Shown piece after piece: positions 27,139 through 35,224 of a stretch of DNA of 64,000 bases. The stretch comes from Spirochaetia bacterium UBA2205 (GTDB taxonomy: Bacteria; Spirochaetota; UBA4802; UB4802), in contig DCUV01000002.1 in NCBI GenBank assembly GCA_002328585.1, positions 78,376 to 142,375 of the forward strand, written 5' to 3'. Made by a program: the position numbers and the translations under genes. How positions within the stretch are numbered: position 1 is the stretch's first letter; every line of letters starts with the position of its first letter. The notes beneath the pieces were generated by a model. That model saw nothing but the letters and a program-made list of their open reading frames with translations. It was not told the DNA's origin and searched no databases.

Positions 27139-27747
27139 TTATCTTGTAAGCGGTTTATATGTATAGTTTTGTCTTATATAAATATTTTCAACCTTAAATT
27201 GATTTTTTTGGAGTATAGCAAATAAATCATTTGCTTGTTTTTCTGAAGAAACACCCATGACAACACCACAATGACTGGTTATATCGTCTGGAACTGGTAA
27301 CAATGCGCAGGTAATTTTGTTATTACTATCTTCAAGCCACTGATGAGCCCGTATCCCTTCAGCAACAGACACAAACGTTAGAAGACACATAGCTGCATCC
27401 GGTTTAAATAGTGAAATAAATAGTTTCTTAATATGTAACCGTATACCTAATAGGATAAAACGTATAAAATCAATTATATTTTGAGGTTTATACCCTTTAC
27501 CTTTAATAATTTCCATCCGTATAACAGACTTATCTATTACAAAATCATATAAAATATTACCAGTTTCAAGACACCATTGTTCTATATCTTTGTGTATTGT
27601 TTCATCATCTGATAGTATCTCAACATTTTGTCCCGTGTTTATAGTATTAAACGTTTTGGCAATCATAGCCAAGGATATAGGGCAACTATAGCCTCTTATA
27701 TCCACAATCATTTTTGTATTATCTTTCATATCCATAAGAGCTTGCAT
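27139..27747 (-). CDS. TusA-like sulfurtransferase fused to a DUF3343 (Se/S carrier-like) domain
   Basis: 202 residues. Residues about 10-85 are a TusA/SirA/YedF fold with the persulfide-carrying cysteine in RGYSCPISLAMIAK. After a basic linker, residues about 118-200 match the DUF3343 putative selenium/sulfur carrier family, with the conserved MCLLTFVSVAEGIRA, the Cys in SHCGVVMG and the end YKPL. In other bacteria these two domains are usually separate neighbouring genes; here they form one chain, which supports joint work in sulfur or selenium relay. Eleven bases follow the mtgA stop. No selenophosphate synthase or cysteine desulfurase is adjacent. Confidence 0.78.
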   Translation of the reverse strand: MQALMDMKDNTKMIVDIRGYSCPISLAMIAKTFNTINTGQNVEILSDDETIHKDIEQWCLETGNILYDFVIDKSVIRMEIIKGKGYKPQNIIDFIRFILLGIRLHIKKLFISLFKPDAAMCLLTFVSVAEGIRAHQWLEDSNNKITCALLPVPDDITSHCGVVMGVSSEKQANDLFAILQKNQFKVENIYIRQNYTYKPLTR

Positions 27748-27758
27748 GGTGTAATTTT

Positions 27759-28550
27759 TTACTGGGTTATAGCATACTGCCTCATACTTTTATATTTAGT
27801 GTAGGTATAGTATCTAAACTTCAATATATAATATCGATTGGTTATAAGTTTTGAACCTTTAAACTTATATGGGGAATAAATAATTGGATTTGCAAGTATA
27901 GCCAGCAGACGAGATTTTTCATCATTACGTAAATTGTGAATATTTCTTCCAAAATAATAATACGATGCATTTTTTATGCCAAATAAACCCTTTCCCCATT
28001 CGCAATAATTAAGATACAATTCAAAAATTCTGTCTTTGTCTAATAATAGTTCCATCTCTAAAGCTATAATTAATTCAGCATATTTTCTGATCATTGACTT
28101 TACTGGTAATAAAAACAACGTTCGTGCCAACTGTTGTGTAATGGTACTGGCTCCATACATCCTATAACCAACCTTATAATTAATGATAAGAGCTCGTTTA
28201 ATTGCTTCTATATCAATACCATTATGTTTATAAAATTTATAATCTTCAATTGAGATTACCATTTTCTTTATATCATCAGGTATTTTATTAAAGGGTATAC
28301 ATTGCACTGGTTTTACTGTATAATTGTTTATATATGCCCGATAGTACATCAATGGAGTGTTTGAAGGATTATGTTTGTCATAATACATAATTATTGATCC
28401 CATCAACACAACAAAGGCAATATGAATAACTATCGCCACTTTTATGATTTTTTTAATAGTAGTTAAACGTGTATGATTTTCGTAATAACAGTTACTTTGA
28501 TTACTCCAGCGTTTTAAACGCCCATACATCATTTTTAAATCCTGTACCAT
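27759..28550 (-). CDS. mtgA: monofunctional peptidoglycan glycosyltransferase (GT51)
   Basis: Polymerises lipid II into glycan strands at the cytoplasmic membrane. One membrane helix (about residues 34-55) precedes a GT51 domain with motif 1 ISIEDYKFYKHNG (catalytic Glu), motif 2 GASTITQQLARTL, motif 3 RKYAELIIALEME and motif 4 IFELYLNYCEWG. No transpeptidase domain follows, so it is the MtgA form. The start was placed at ATG 28550, with AGGTGG just upstream; this still overlaps the end of the Kelch gene by 50 bases in another frame, indicating coupled translation. Confidence 0.88.
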   Translation of the reverse strand: MVQDLKMMYGRLKRWSNQSNCYYENHTRLTTIKKIIKVAIVIHIAFVVLMGSIIMYYDKHNPSNTPLMYYRAYINNYTVKPVQCIPFNKIPDDIKKMVISIEDYKFYKHNGIDIEAIKRALIINYKVGYRMYGASTITQQLARTLFLLPVKSMIRKYAELIIALEMELLLDKDRIFELYLNYCEWGKGLFGIKNASYYYFGRNIHNLRNDEKSRLLAILANPIIYSPYKFKGSKLITNRYYILKFRYYTYTKYKSMRQYAITQ

Positions 28551-29484
28551 CAAAACCACCTATTATAATTATCCTGTCTTTGAAAACTGTACAACTATGT
28601 GAAACGCGTTCCCCCATGGGAGTAAAGCTGTTAAATAATTCCCAATTCATTCCATCATCAGAGCGATACACAGTGCCGCCTTTCCTAAAACCACCGATTA
28701 CCCATAAAGAATTTTTATAAACAACACAGCCATGACCGCCCCCAGCAAAAAAGGGCATATCGCTTGCTACCTTTTTCCAGTGAATTCCATCACCAGAGTT
28801 CCATACGTCACTAAAGCTCATAAAATTATTGTTTCTGTCAACACGTATTCCACCAATCAGCCACAATTTGTTTTTGAAATTTGTTAAAACATGTCCCCCT
28901 CGGGAACCAAAAGGTAGTTTGCTTGCAAGCCTGTTCCAGCTTATACCATCTTCGGTTTTATATGCTTCCGCACCACACGCTATGCCACCTACTAAGTAGA
29001 CTTTATTTCTAAATAAAGCACATGCATGCCCACCTCGCGGCATAAACTCAGCAGTTTCCTTTATACACTGCCAGTTCATTCCATCATCAGTAACCCACAC
29101 ATCATTCATATCAATAATATTTTTAAATTCATCAAATGAAAGCCCACCTACCACATACAGCTTATCATTAAAAACAAATGCAGTGTGTCCGGCCCGCTTT
29201 TTAAAAGGCATCTCCCCAGCACTATACCAGTGAAGACCTTCTTTTGAATACCATACATCGTTATATGGATTATTACCGTCCCAGCCGCCAATAAGCCATA
29301 ATTTACCTTTAAATACTGTACAGGTGTGTCCGGCACGTCCATTAAAAGGAGCATTAAGGAGATAGCGGGTAAAACTTGATTCTTTATCGCTAAATCCTCT
29401 TAATAGCGAGGAACCTATGACAATTAAAAGAATAGCTATTAGAGTTCCAAAAACAAATTTATATGTATATGTACCCTTATTCAT
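28501..29484 (-). CDS. membrane-anchored Kelch-repeat beta-propeller protein
   Basis: 327 residues. An N-terminal hydrophobic helix (about 10-30) acts as anchor or signal. Then come six Kelch-type units of about 47 residues, each with the pattern RAGHTC-vF-kLWlIGG-nDVW-s-dG-W. The repeats are highly regular, ending GGFDGTGFKNDVW. Expected to face the periplasm as a binding platform. Its 3' end overlaps mtgA, so it may have a role in wall assembly or be a sensor; no catalytic residues can be claimed. Confidence 0.83.
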   Translation of the reverse strand: MNKGTYTYKFVFGTLIAILLIVIGSSLLRGFSDKESSFTRYLLNAPFNGRAGHTCTVFKGKLWLIGGWDGNNPYNDVWYSKEGLHWYSAGEMPFKKRAGHTAFVFNDKLYVVGGLSFDEFKNIIDMNDVWVTDDGMNWQCIKETAEFMPRGGHACALFRNKVYLVGGIACGAEAYKTEDGISWNRLASKLPFGSRGGHVLTNFKNKLWLIGGIRVDRNNNFMSFSDVWNSGDGIHWKKVASDMPFFAGGGHGCVVYKNSLWVIGGFRKGGTVYRSDDGMNWELFNSFTPMGERVSHSCTVFKDRIIIIGGFDGTGFKNDVWAFKTLE

Positions 29485-29721
29485 ATTGTATTATATACTC
29501 TATTAAAAAATTAGCTATTAATCAAAAAATAATAACAATATCATTATAACCCGTTATCAAATGTCAAATTAATATAACACACCTTTTCATTTTATAGTAA
29601 ATCTTAAATGTAAGAATACTAATTATTGCAGAAGTATTAATTAATAGAAATGAAGGGAAGTTCTTCTGAAATTTGACACCTTTTGCTACCTATAATATTA
29701 TAATAATTTCTTCATTATACC

Positions 29722-31209
29722 TTAATCATCAGCTACAGTCTTTTTTATCGCTATATTATATTTTTTCAATTTATTATGCATTGTTTTTCTGGAAACATTA
29801 ATAGCTTTTGCCGTTACCGATATGTTGAAGTTAAACTGTTTTAACATTTTCTCAATATATTCCTTTTCTACTTCATCAAGTGTTTTTATCGTTTCATCCT
29901 GCAAGGTAGTATCGTTATTGCTAACAGTATCGCCATTATCAAAACTTTCATGAACAGGCGTCGTTGCTATAGTAGAGGGTATAGAAGAATATACATTTTG
30001 TTGTACTGCCGGTTTGTTATATTCTTCAAACTCCAGCACACTTTTAACAATATCCAGCCTCACAACATCCTCTGTTGAAAGCAATACAAGACGCTTGATG
30101 ACATTTTCCAGTTGTCGCACATTGCCAGGCCAGTGGTAATCGGTTAAATATAATCGCGATTGTAAATCAAGAGTAATTGTTCTACCATATTCATTGGTAA
30201 ATCGTTTTAAAAAATAATCAATGAAAAGAGGAATATCCTCTTTGCGCTCTTTTAACGGTGGGAGATAAATAGGCATAACATTAAGCCGGTAGTACAAATC
30301 TTCTCTGAATGTTCCCTGTTTAACCATCTCACGGATATCACGGTTACTTGCTGCAACAATACGGGTATCCACCTTGATTATCTCATTGCCACCAATACGC
30401 TCAAATTCCTTTTCCTGCAGTACTCGCAGCAACTTTGCCTGCATATCAAACGAAAGATTGCTAATCTCATCCAGAAAGAGGGTTCCCTTGCTTGCAATTT
30501 CAAATTTCCCAATTTTTCGGGCGATAGCTCCGGTAAATGCACCTTTTTCATGTCCAAATAATTCACTGCCAATCAAATCCTGCGGTATGGTGCTGCAATC
30601 GATAGACTTAAAGGGATACTGTTTCCGGTTGCTGTTATAATGAATTGCCTTTGCAACAATTTCTTTGCCAGTACCACTCTCACCAATGATTAAGATAGTA
30701 CTATCAGTGTCGATAACCCGCTCAAGAGTGGCAAAGATACGCTGCATTTTAGGTGATTTACCAATTATATTTTTAAACCTGAAGCTTTCACCAACCTTTT
30801 CACGTAATTCATTTACTTCATTTTCCAGATCAAGCTTTTCAACGATATTCTTTAATATTACTAAAAGTTTGTCTGTATCAAACGGTTTTACCAGATAATC
30901 ATAAGCCCCTAATTTCATAGAAGTAATAGCTAACTGCACATCATTTGAAGCAGTTATGACTACCACAACAATATCAATTTTTAAATTATGTATAGCCTGT
31001 AAAACTTCAATACCATTTTTACCAGGCATCTGCAGATCAAGAATCAAAATATCATATTTTTTTCTTTTAAGTTCATTAATGATTAAATCACCACGGTCAA
31101 TTGTATTGACATAAAATGAATCTTCTAATAAATCCTTTAATAAATCTCTGATTCCTTTTTCATCATCGGCAATCAGCACATGGTAATATTTTTCTAATAT
31201 TGTTGCCAT
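29722..31209 (-). CDS. NtrC-family sigma-54 response regulator
   Basis: About 495 residues. Receiver domain with phospho-acceptor Asp in LILDLQMPGK and the conserved Lys in LVKPFD. Then an AAA+ sigma-54 activator domain: Walker A GESGTGKE, the sigma-54 contact loop EKGAFTGA, Walker B GTLFLDEISN, and the arginine finger region. A Fis-type helix-turn-helix (TAKAINVSRKTMHNKLKKY) closes it. ATG 31209 matches the natural start of the receiver better than the longer frame. It follows the degenerate kinase-like gene by 28 bases and is presumably its partner. Target promoters unknown; no convincing -24/-12 site was spotted in the window. Confidence 0.9.
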   Translation of the reverse strand: MATILEKYYHVLIADDEKGIRDLLKDLLEDSFYVNTIDRGDLIINELKRKKYDILILDLQMPGKNGIEVLQAIHNLKIDIVVVVITASNDVQLAITSMKLGAYDYLVKPFDTDKLLVILKNIVEKLDLENEVNELREKVGESFRFKNIIGKSPKMQRIFATLERVIDTDSTILIIGESGTGKEIVAKAIHYNSNRKQYPFKSIDCSTIPQDLIGSELFGHEKGAFTGAIARKIGKFEIASKGTLFLDEISNLSFDMQAKLLRVLQEKEFERIGGNEIIKVDTRIVAASNRDIREMVKQGTFREDLYYRLNVMPIYLPPLKERKEDIPLFIDYFLKRFTNEYGRTITLDLQSRLYLTDYHWPGNVRQLENVIKRLVLLSTEDVVRLDIVKSVLEFEEYNKPAVQQNVYSSIPSTIATTPVHESFDNGDTVSNNDTTLQDETIKTLDEVEKEYIEKMLKQFNFNISVTAKAINVSRKTMHNKLKKYNIAIKKTVADD

Positions 31210-31237
31210 AATAGTTCCATAAACAATTTTAATAGTA

Positions 31238-31876
31238 TCATAATGGTATGCTAATGGCAAAAGTATTGTTACTATAGTTAAAATCCATGTCCCATCCACT
31301 TCTGTTTGCAATGCAATATATAGAAAATAATTCTGTTCCTTTTACAAAGAAATGTTTAGTTTGAAATGGATAAAAAAATAAATTTTCTAAACTGGCATCA
31401 AAGATTACATTTGTATATTGAAAATAAATGGTACAGAAAGTTCCTTTTTTTACATATATTCTTAATCTGGCATCAGGAAAATATTTCCAGTTAAAACCAT
31501 TGACAAAGGTGTTAAAACATAGTAATAATCGGTTCATGTAACACGGTACATGGAATGAATCACAATCGTCTATTATAATATAATCATGGTATGCAGACGC
31601 ATCAAGGGCTTTTTGTAAAATATCAGGTATCAAGCAGCCAACAATGATATCTTCTTTAATGGTAAATGCGTTATAAAGGTCATTAAACATTCCATCAATA
31701 CGCTCAGCCTGTTCAATAATCATTTTTTGTGATTTCTGAATTGATGCAGTATCCAATTTTTGAGTTAAAAGTTGAGCATATCCTCTTATGGTAGTTAATG
31801 GGTTACGAACCTCATGAGCAATATTTCGTATAACTTTTTCTATTATATCAACTTCATCCATCGTGTATGTTTTCAT
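31238..31876 (-). CDS. histidine-kinase-like protein with DHp domain and degenerate ATPase domain
   Basis: 212 residues. The DHp helix carries the intact H-box IAHEVRNPLTTIRGYAQLL. The following region aligns with the HATPase fold in outline (LFFYPFQTKH resembling LFxPFxTTK; final ISIPL), but ATP-binding signatures are eroded: no clear N-box, no DxGxG, and KGTELF in place of GTGLGL. It may therefore not bind ATP. It resembles in logic ChpT-type phosphotransferases, which keep the histidine but lost ATP binding. No sensor or membrane part. The frame overlaps the end of rsfS; a start at ATG 31861 is an alternative. Immediately upstream of the sigma-54 regulator. Confidence 0.72.
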   Translation of the reverse strand: MKTYTMDEVDIIEKVIRNIAHEVRNPLTTIRGYAQLLTQKLDTASIQKSQKMIIEQAERIDGMFNDLYNAFTIKEDIIVGCLIPDILQKALDASAYHDYIIIDDCDSFHVPCYMNRLLLCFNTFVNGFNWKYFPDARLRIYVKKGTFCTIYFQYTNVIFDASLENLFFYPFQTKHFFVKGTELFSIYCIANRSGWDMDFNYSNNTFAISIPL

Positions 31877-32252
31877 CTAAATCAATTTTTGATGCATCAG
31901 CCCATAGATGCTCAAGCTGATAAAAGGCACGTGCTTCAGCCGTAAAAATATGTATAATAATCTCATTATAATCAAGAATAATCCATGGCGAATTGGCTGT
32001 TGTTTTTGAACGTTCCTTCATGCCTGAATCTAAAAAATACTTATTGAGCTCGCGTGCCAATGCTTTACAGTGCATTATAGAATTTCCCGTACAGATTACA
32101 AAGAAATCTAAATACGAATTAACATTTCTTAAATCTAGAACTACTATGTCCAGCGCCTTCTTATCATCCAGCACTTTGCCGCATCCTTTTAGCAAGGTTA
32201 TTGTACCTTCATCAATATTTTGCTTTTTGCTTTTTTTACTCTTTCCTGTCAC
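31854..32252 (-). CDS. rsfS: ribosomal silencing factor RsfS (Iojap/YbeB family)
   Basis: 132 residues. Binds L14 of the large subunit and blocks subunit joining under starvation. Conserved core: DIVVLDLRN then YLDFFVICTGNS, GNSIMHCKALA, WIILDYNEIIIHIFTAEARAFYQLEHLWADA. The basic N-terminal extension of about 30 residues is not part of the family core. Overlaps the LytR-like gene by four bases (ATGA) and lies in the common order nadD - LytR-type gene - rsfS. Confidence 0.92.
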   Translation of the reverse strand: MTGKSKKSKKQNIDEGTITLLKGCGKVLDDKKALDIVVLDLRNVNSYLDFFVICTGNSIMHCKALARELNKYFLDSGMKERSKTTANSPWIILDYNEIIIHIFTAEARAFYQLEHLWADASKIDLDENIHDG

Positions 32253-33355
32253 TGTGAATAATCCTTCCCTGCTATTACTAATACATCTGCTAATTGCGAT
32301 GAATCAACTATATGATACATAGCGTCAATACCCAATATAGATGAAACTCTCAAAGCAGAATTTAAATTTCCTTTCTGGTTTATAATGACTGTTCTGTCAA
32401 TGATTGAATAAGGAGAAGTCCCAAACTCAACCACGGTTAAACCTTCCTTTGTTAATACATTTCTCATCTTTCGGGCAAGTCCTGGGATATCTGAACCATT
32501 TAGTATCCGTACCTTAATTGATTCTGTATCGGTAATGCCAAGAACTAAAGGCCTCAGAAACTTTTGTTCATACAATTTCCTGGTAATATCGTCAACTGTA
32601 TAATTGTCATTACTATCTACCTTCCCTGGCATTATTGTTGTATAGACAGTTTTTGCATCATACACAAGATCTGCTAACGATAACATTTCCTGTATAAGTA
32701 GATTGGTATTCAGTGAACTAAGCATCTCGCTGATATAACTTTTTCTATTATATTTTTTATATGATTCTTTATTGGTAAACAGTGTAAGCACAACATCCAT
32801 TATTCTGTCATATTTAATATATATGGAATCATGCTCAACTTTATTAATATACCATAGCGTTTTTTTGCCATCACAATAATGAACACCACGCAAAAATCCT
32901 GGCTCTGGTTTAACCTGATCAAGCATGTATAGGTGCACTCCCTCAATAAGATCAATGATTTTAACAACATCAGATCCATATAACTCCAGATAGAAAGGGA
33001 TTGTTATATGCAAATCATCTTCTAACGAATCAATGATATCATTGCTATCTGAAAATGATAGCATATTAAGCCTCTTTGCTTTGCCTGTCCGTTTATTGAG
33101 TGTTACAAGGTAGTTGGGAGGTATAAATGTTACACCAATACTGCTCTTTTCTTGATTAAAATGAACTATCGCATAAAAAGAATGGCGTCGTTCATTATAA
33201 TCATTGCTTGCAGCAACTAAAATATTAATCAACTCTTTGTTTGCTGCCAGCATTTGGATTGCATTACGCGTGAATCTTCGGTAAATATAAAATATACTTA
33301 AAATTACTATGCAAACCAGCGTTATAGAAACTATTAACCGTATTTTATCCTTCAC
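32249..33355 (-). CDS. LytR-CpsA-Psr-like membrane protein with LytR C-terminal domain
   Basis: About 368 residues from a GTG at 33355 that overlaps the end of nadD; a longer frame to 33394 overlaps it further. One membrane helix (about residues 8-27) is followed by a periplasmic region resembling LCP proteins (HFNQEKSSIGVTFIPPNYLV, EGVHLYM). The arginines of the pyrophosphate-lipid pocket are not easily placed, so activity is uncertain. The last 95 residues (IKVRILNGSDIPGLARKM and on) match the LytR_C domain. LCP proteins transfer glycopolymers to peptidoglycan in Gram-positives; in diderms the role is poorly known. Confidence 0.75.
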   Translation of the reverse strand: MKDKIRLIVSITLVCIVILSIFYIYRRFTRNAIQMLAANKELINILVAASNDYNERRHSFYAIVHFNQEKSSIGVTFIPPNYLVTLNKRTGKAKRLNMLSFSDSNDIIDSLEDDLHITIPFYLELYGSDVVKIIDLIEGVHLYMLDQVKPEPGFLRGVHYCDGKKTLWYINKVEHDSIYIKYDRIMDVVLTLFTNKESYKKYNRKSYISEMLSSLNTNLLIQEMLSLADLVYDAKTVYTTIMPGKVDSNDNYTVDDITRKLYEQKFLRPLVLGITDTESIKVRILNGSDIPGLARKMRNVLTKEGLTVVEFGTSPYSIIDRTVIINQKGNLNSALRVSSILGIDAMYHIVDSSQLADVLVIAGKDYSQ

Positions 33356-33932
33356 TTTGATATAACCCACGTTTATCAATATATTCTTCAACATTATATG
33401 GCAACAAATATTTTATTGGCTTACCATTTTTCACCCGTTCACGAATAGTTGACGAGCTAACATCAATGACAGGATTATTTGCACAGTGTATATGGGGCAT
33501 ATATTGATGAAATCGTTTGTGTAAAATATCGCCGGGACGTTTCATAATGATAAAATCAATTGTTAAAAGCAAACGCTGCCAATCTTTCCATGTATCAATC
33601 TCATTGAACGCATCATATCCTATAATAAAAAATAACTGCCAGTCAGGATTTTCTTTTAAAATATCGTCAATAGTAAATATAGTATACGATGGCCTATTCC
33701 TGTCAATCTCAAGACGGGAAACCTTAAAATACTCAACACCTTCAATAGCAAGTTTAACCATACGGTATCGGTGCTCGGCATCTACATCATATTCCAATTC
33801 TTTATGTACCGGATATTTTGTAGGGATAAATAGTATAAAATCTAAATTGAATTCCTCTCTTATAAATTGAGCATTAATCAAATGTCCAACATGTATTGGA
33901 TTAAATGTCCCGCCAAATAAACCAACCTTCAA
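33345..33932 (-). CDS. nadD: nicotinate-nucleotide adenylyltransferase
   Basis: Adenylates nicotinate mononucleotide in NAD synthesis. The nucleotidyltransferase signature GLFGGTFNPIHVGH is at the N-terminus and SSSTIRERV (ISSTxIR type) near the C-terminus. The start was taken at TTG 33932, with AAAGGTGG upstream, giving M-K-V-G-L-F-G-G as in most NadD; a GTG at 33944 is the alternative. Head of the nadD / LytR-like / rsfS / kinase-like / sigma-54 regulator run, in which all stops and starts overlap or nearly touch. Confidence 0.92.
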   Translation of the reverse strand: MKVGLFGGTFNPIHVGHLINAQFIREEFNLDFILFIPTKYPVHKELEYDVDAEHRYRMVKLAIEGVEYFKVSRLEIDRNRPSYTIFTIDDILKENPDWQLFFIIGYDAFNEIDTWKDWQRLLLTIDFIIMKRPGDILHKRFHQYMPHIHCANNPVIDVSSSTIRERVKNGKPIKYLLPYNVEEYIDKRGLYQSEG

Positions 33933-34003
33933 TAGTTTTACCACCTTTCAATTTAGTATAGATAAGCATCAATTAATACTATTATAACAGTCAAGAAATT
34001 TTA

Positions 34004-34477
34004 TTATTCCTCATGTATCCACTGAGCATCAACTCTGTGTTTTTGTGCAAATTCAGCAAACTTCCCAGGATAATTGTTTTTAATAATTTTCACCATATCA
34101 ATTTTCAGGGCTTTGTCGGATAGTTCATAGATGTCACCTATAAACTGTATCAGTTCACTATCATGATGTAATGATAATGTTTTTAAAATAGCGCGTTTTA
34201 AAGCTATGTTTTCTTCCTGTTTATAGCGTTCCTGCAAAAAAGGTGTATCTACAATATGCATATCATAAAGGGTGTAATAGGCGGTTAATCTGTCAAGAGG
34301 ATTGTTGCTATACAGCTTGCTATTCAGGATGACATAAATATTTAAAGGTCGGGTAATAAAAAAACTAAATGCTGATTGTCCGGTAACCGTTTTTTCCAGC
34401 AAAAGAACACCTATGCCATAACCTATAATCACACCTATTATAACAACAATTACAATTATCAATAATTTTTGTTTCAT
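34004..34477 (-). CDS. membrane-anchored hypothetical protein
   Basis: 157 residues. A strong N-terminal membrane helix (about residues 4-26, KLLIIVIVVIIGVIIGYGIG) is followed by a periplasmic helical domain with HEAT-like spacing (LDRLTAYYTLYDM, IALKRAILKTLSLH, LKIDMVKIIKNNY). No family recognised. Seventy bases upstream of nadD and in the same direction, so possibly part of that transcript. Confidence 0.55.
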   Translation of the reverse strand: MKQKLLIIVIVVIIGVIIGYGIGVLLLEKTVTGQSAFSFFITRPLNIYVILNSKLYSNNPLDRLTAYYTLYDMHIVDTPFLQERYKQEENIALKRAILKTLSLHHDSELIQFIGDIYELSDKALKIDMVKIIKNNYPGKFAEFAQKHRVDAQWIHEE

Positions 34478-34598
34478 ATAATGATACTATGTTAAACCAG
34501 ATAGATAATGGATTTGCAACAAAGAATCATAAAAACGTTACTTCTTGCGATAGTATTTTTTTAAATTATTTTGTCAATAATGATACATTACTTTTACA

Positions 34599-35084
34599 TT
34601 AAATAGAAAAGGTAAAATCGAATTGTATTTTACCTTTTTTTTGGGTTTCAAGAACTAATCGTGCAGTATAAGTGCCTTGTAATTTAAGTGATACATCTGA
34701 ACCATAGTGATTTTTCATATCCATTAACATATATGTTGCAACTTGCTTTTTATGCTTAAAAGTCAGCATTACATTTTTAATATCACCTGTTTTATCAGTC
34801 ACTGTGATAAAAAAAGAAATATGATGTGTTATATCAGGATTCATGTTGCTCTTGTCAAAGGTTATGCCACTGCTTTTTGTAATTTCCTGCATAGCACTAT
34901 CAATATCATTTAAATATCCTTCAACTGTTACTCCAAGCTTTTCGGCTTTTAATATTAGCTTGCCCATAGTCATTTGAGCTTTATGAGTATCTGCATGCTT
35001 CTTGTTCAGATGCTGGCTTTGTACACTAATACTCATCATTACAACACAAATTATGGCGACTACACTCACTATATAATTCTTCAT
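34599..35084 (-). CDS. secreted hypothetical protein downstream of copper efflux genes
   Basis: 161 residues with a signal peptide (cleavage near SVQS, about residue 23). The start of the mature chain is rich in His and Lys (QHLNKKHADTHKAQMTMGK); the rest looks like a beta-rich domain ending QFDFTFSI. No family recognised. It lies 140 bases after cusA in the same direction. A periplasmic metal-related role is suggested by the His-rich start and the neighbours only. Good GGAGG upstream of ATG. Confidence 0.55.
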   Translation of the reverse strand: MKNYIVSVVAIICVVMMSISVQSQHLNKKHADTHKAQMTMGKLILKAEKLGVTVEGYLNDIDSAMQEITKSSGITFDKSNMNPDITHHISFFITVTDKTGDIKNVMLTFKHKKQVATYMLMDMKNHYGSDVSLKLQGTYTARLVLETQKKGKIQFDFTFSI

Positions 35085-35224
35085 ACAACCCTCCTATTTG
35101 TAAATTTTTATAACAAACCTAAAAACCACTTTCATCATATTATAAATTTATCAACAATGTAAAAATGTTGTTGCCTATATTGTCTGACCACAATTGATTA
35201 AAATTCAATTTTTGTATATCCCAT

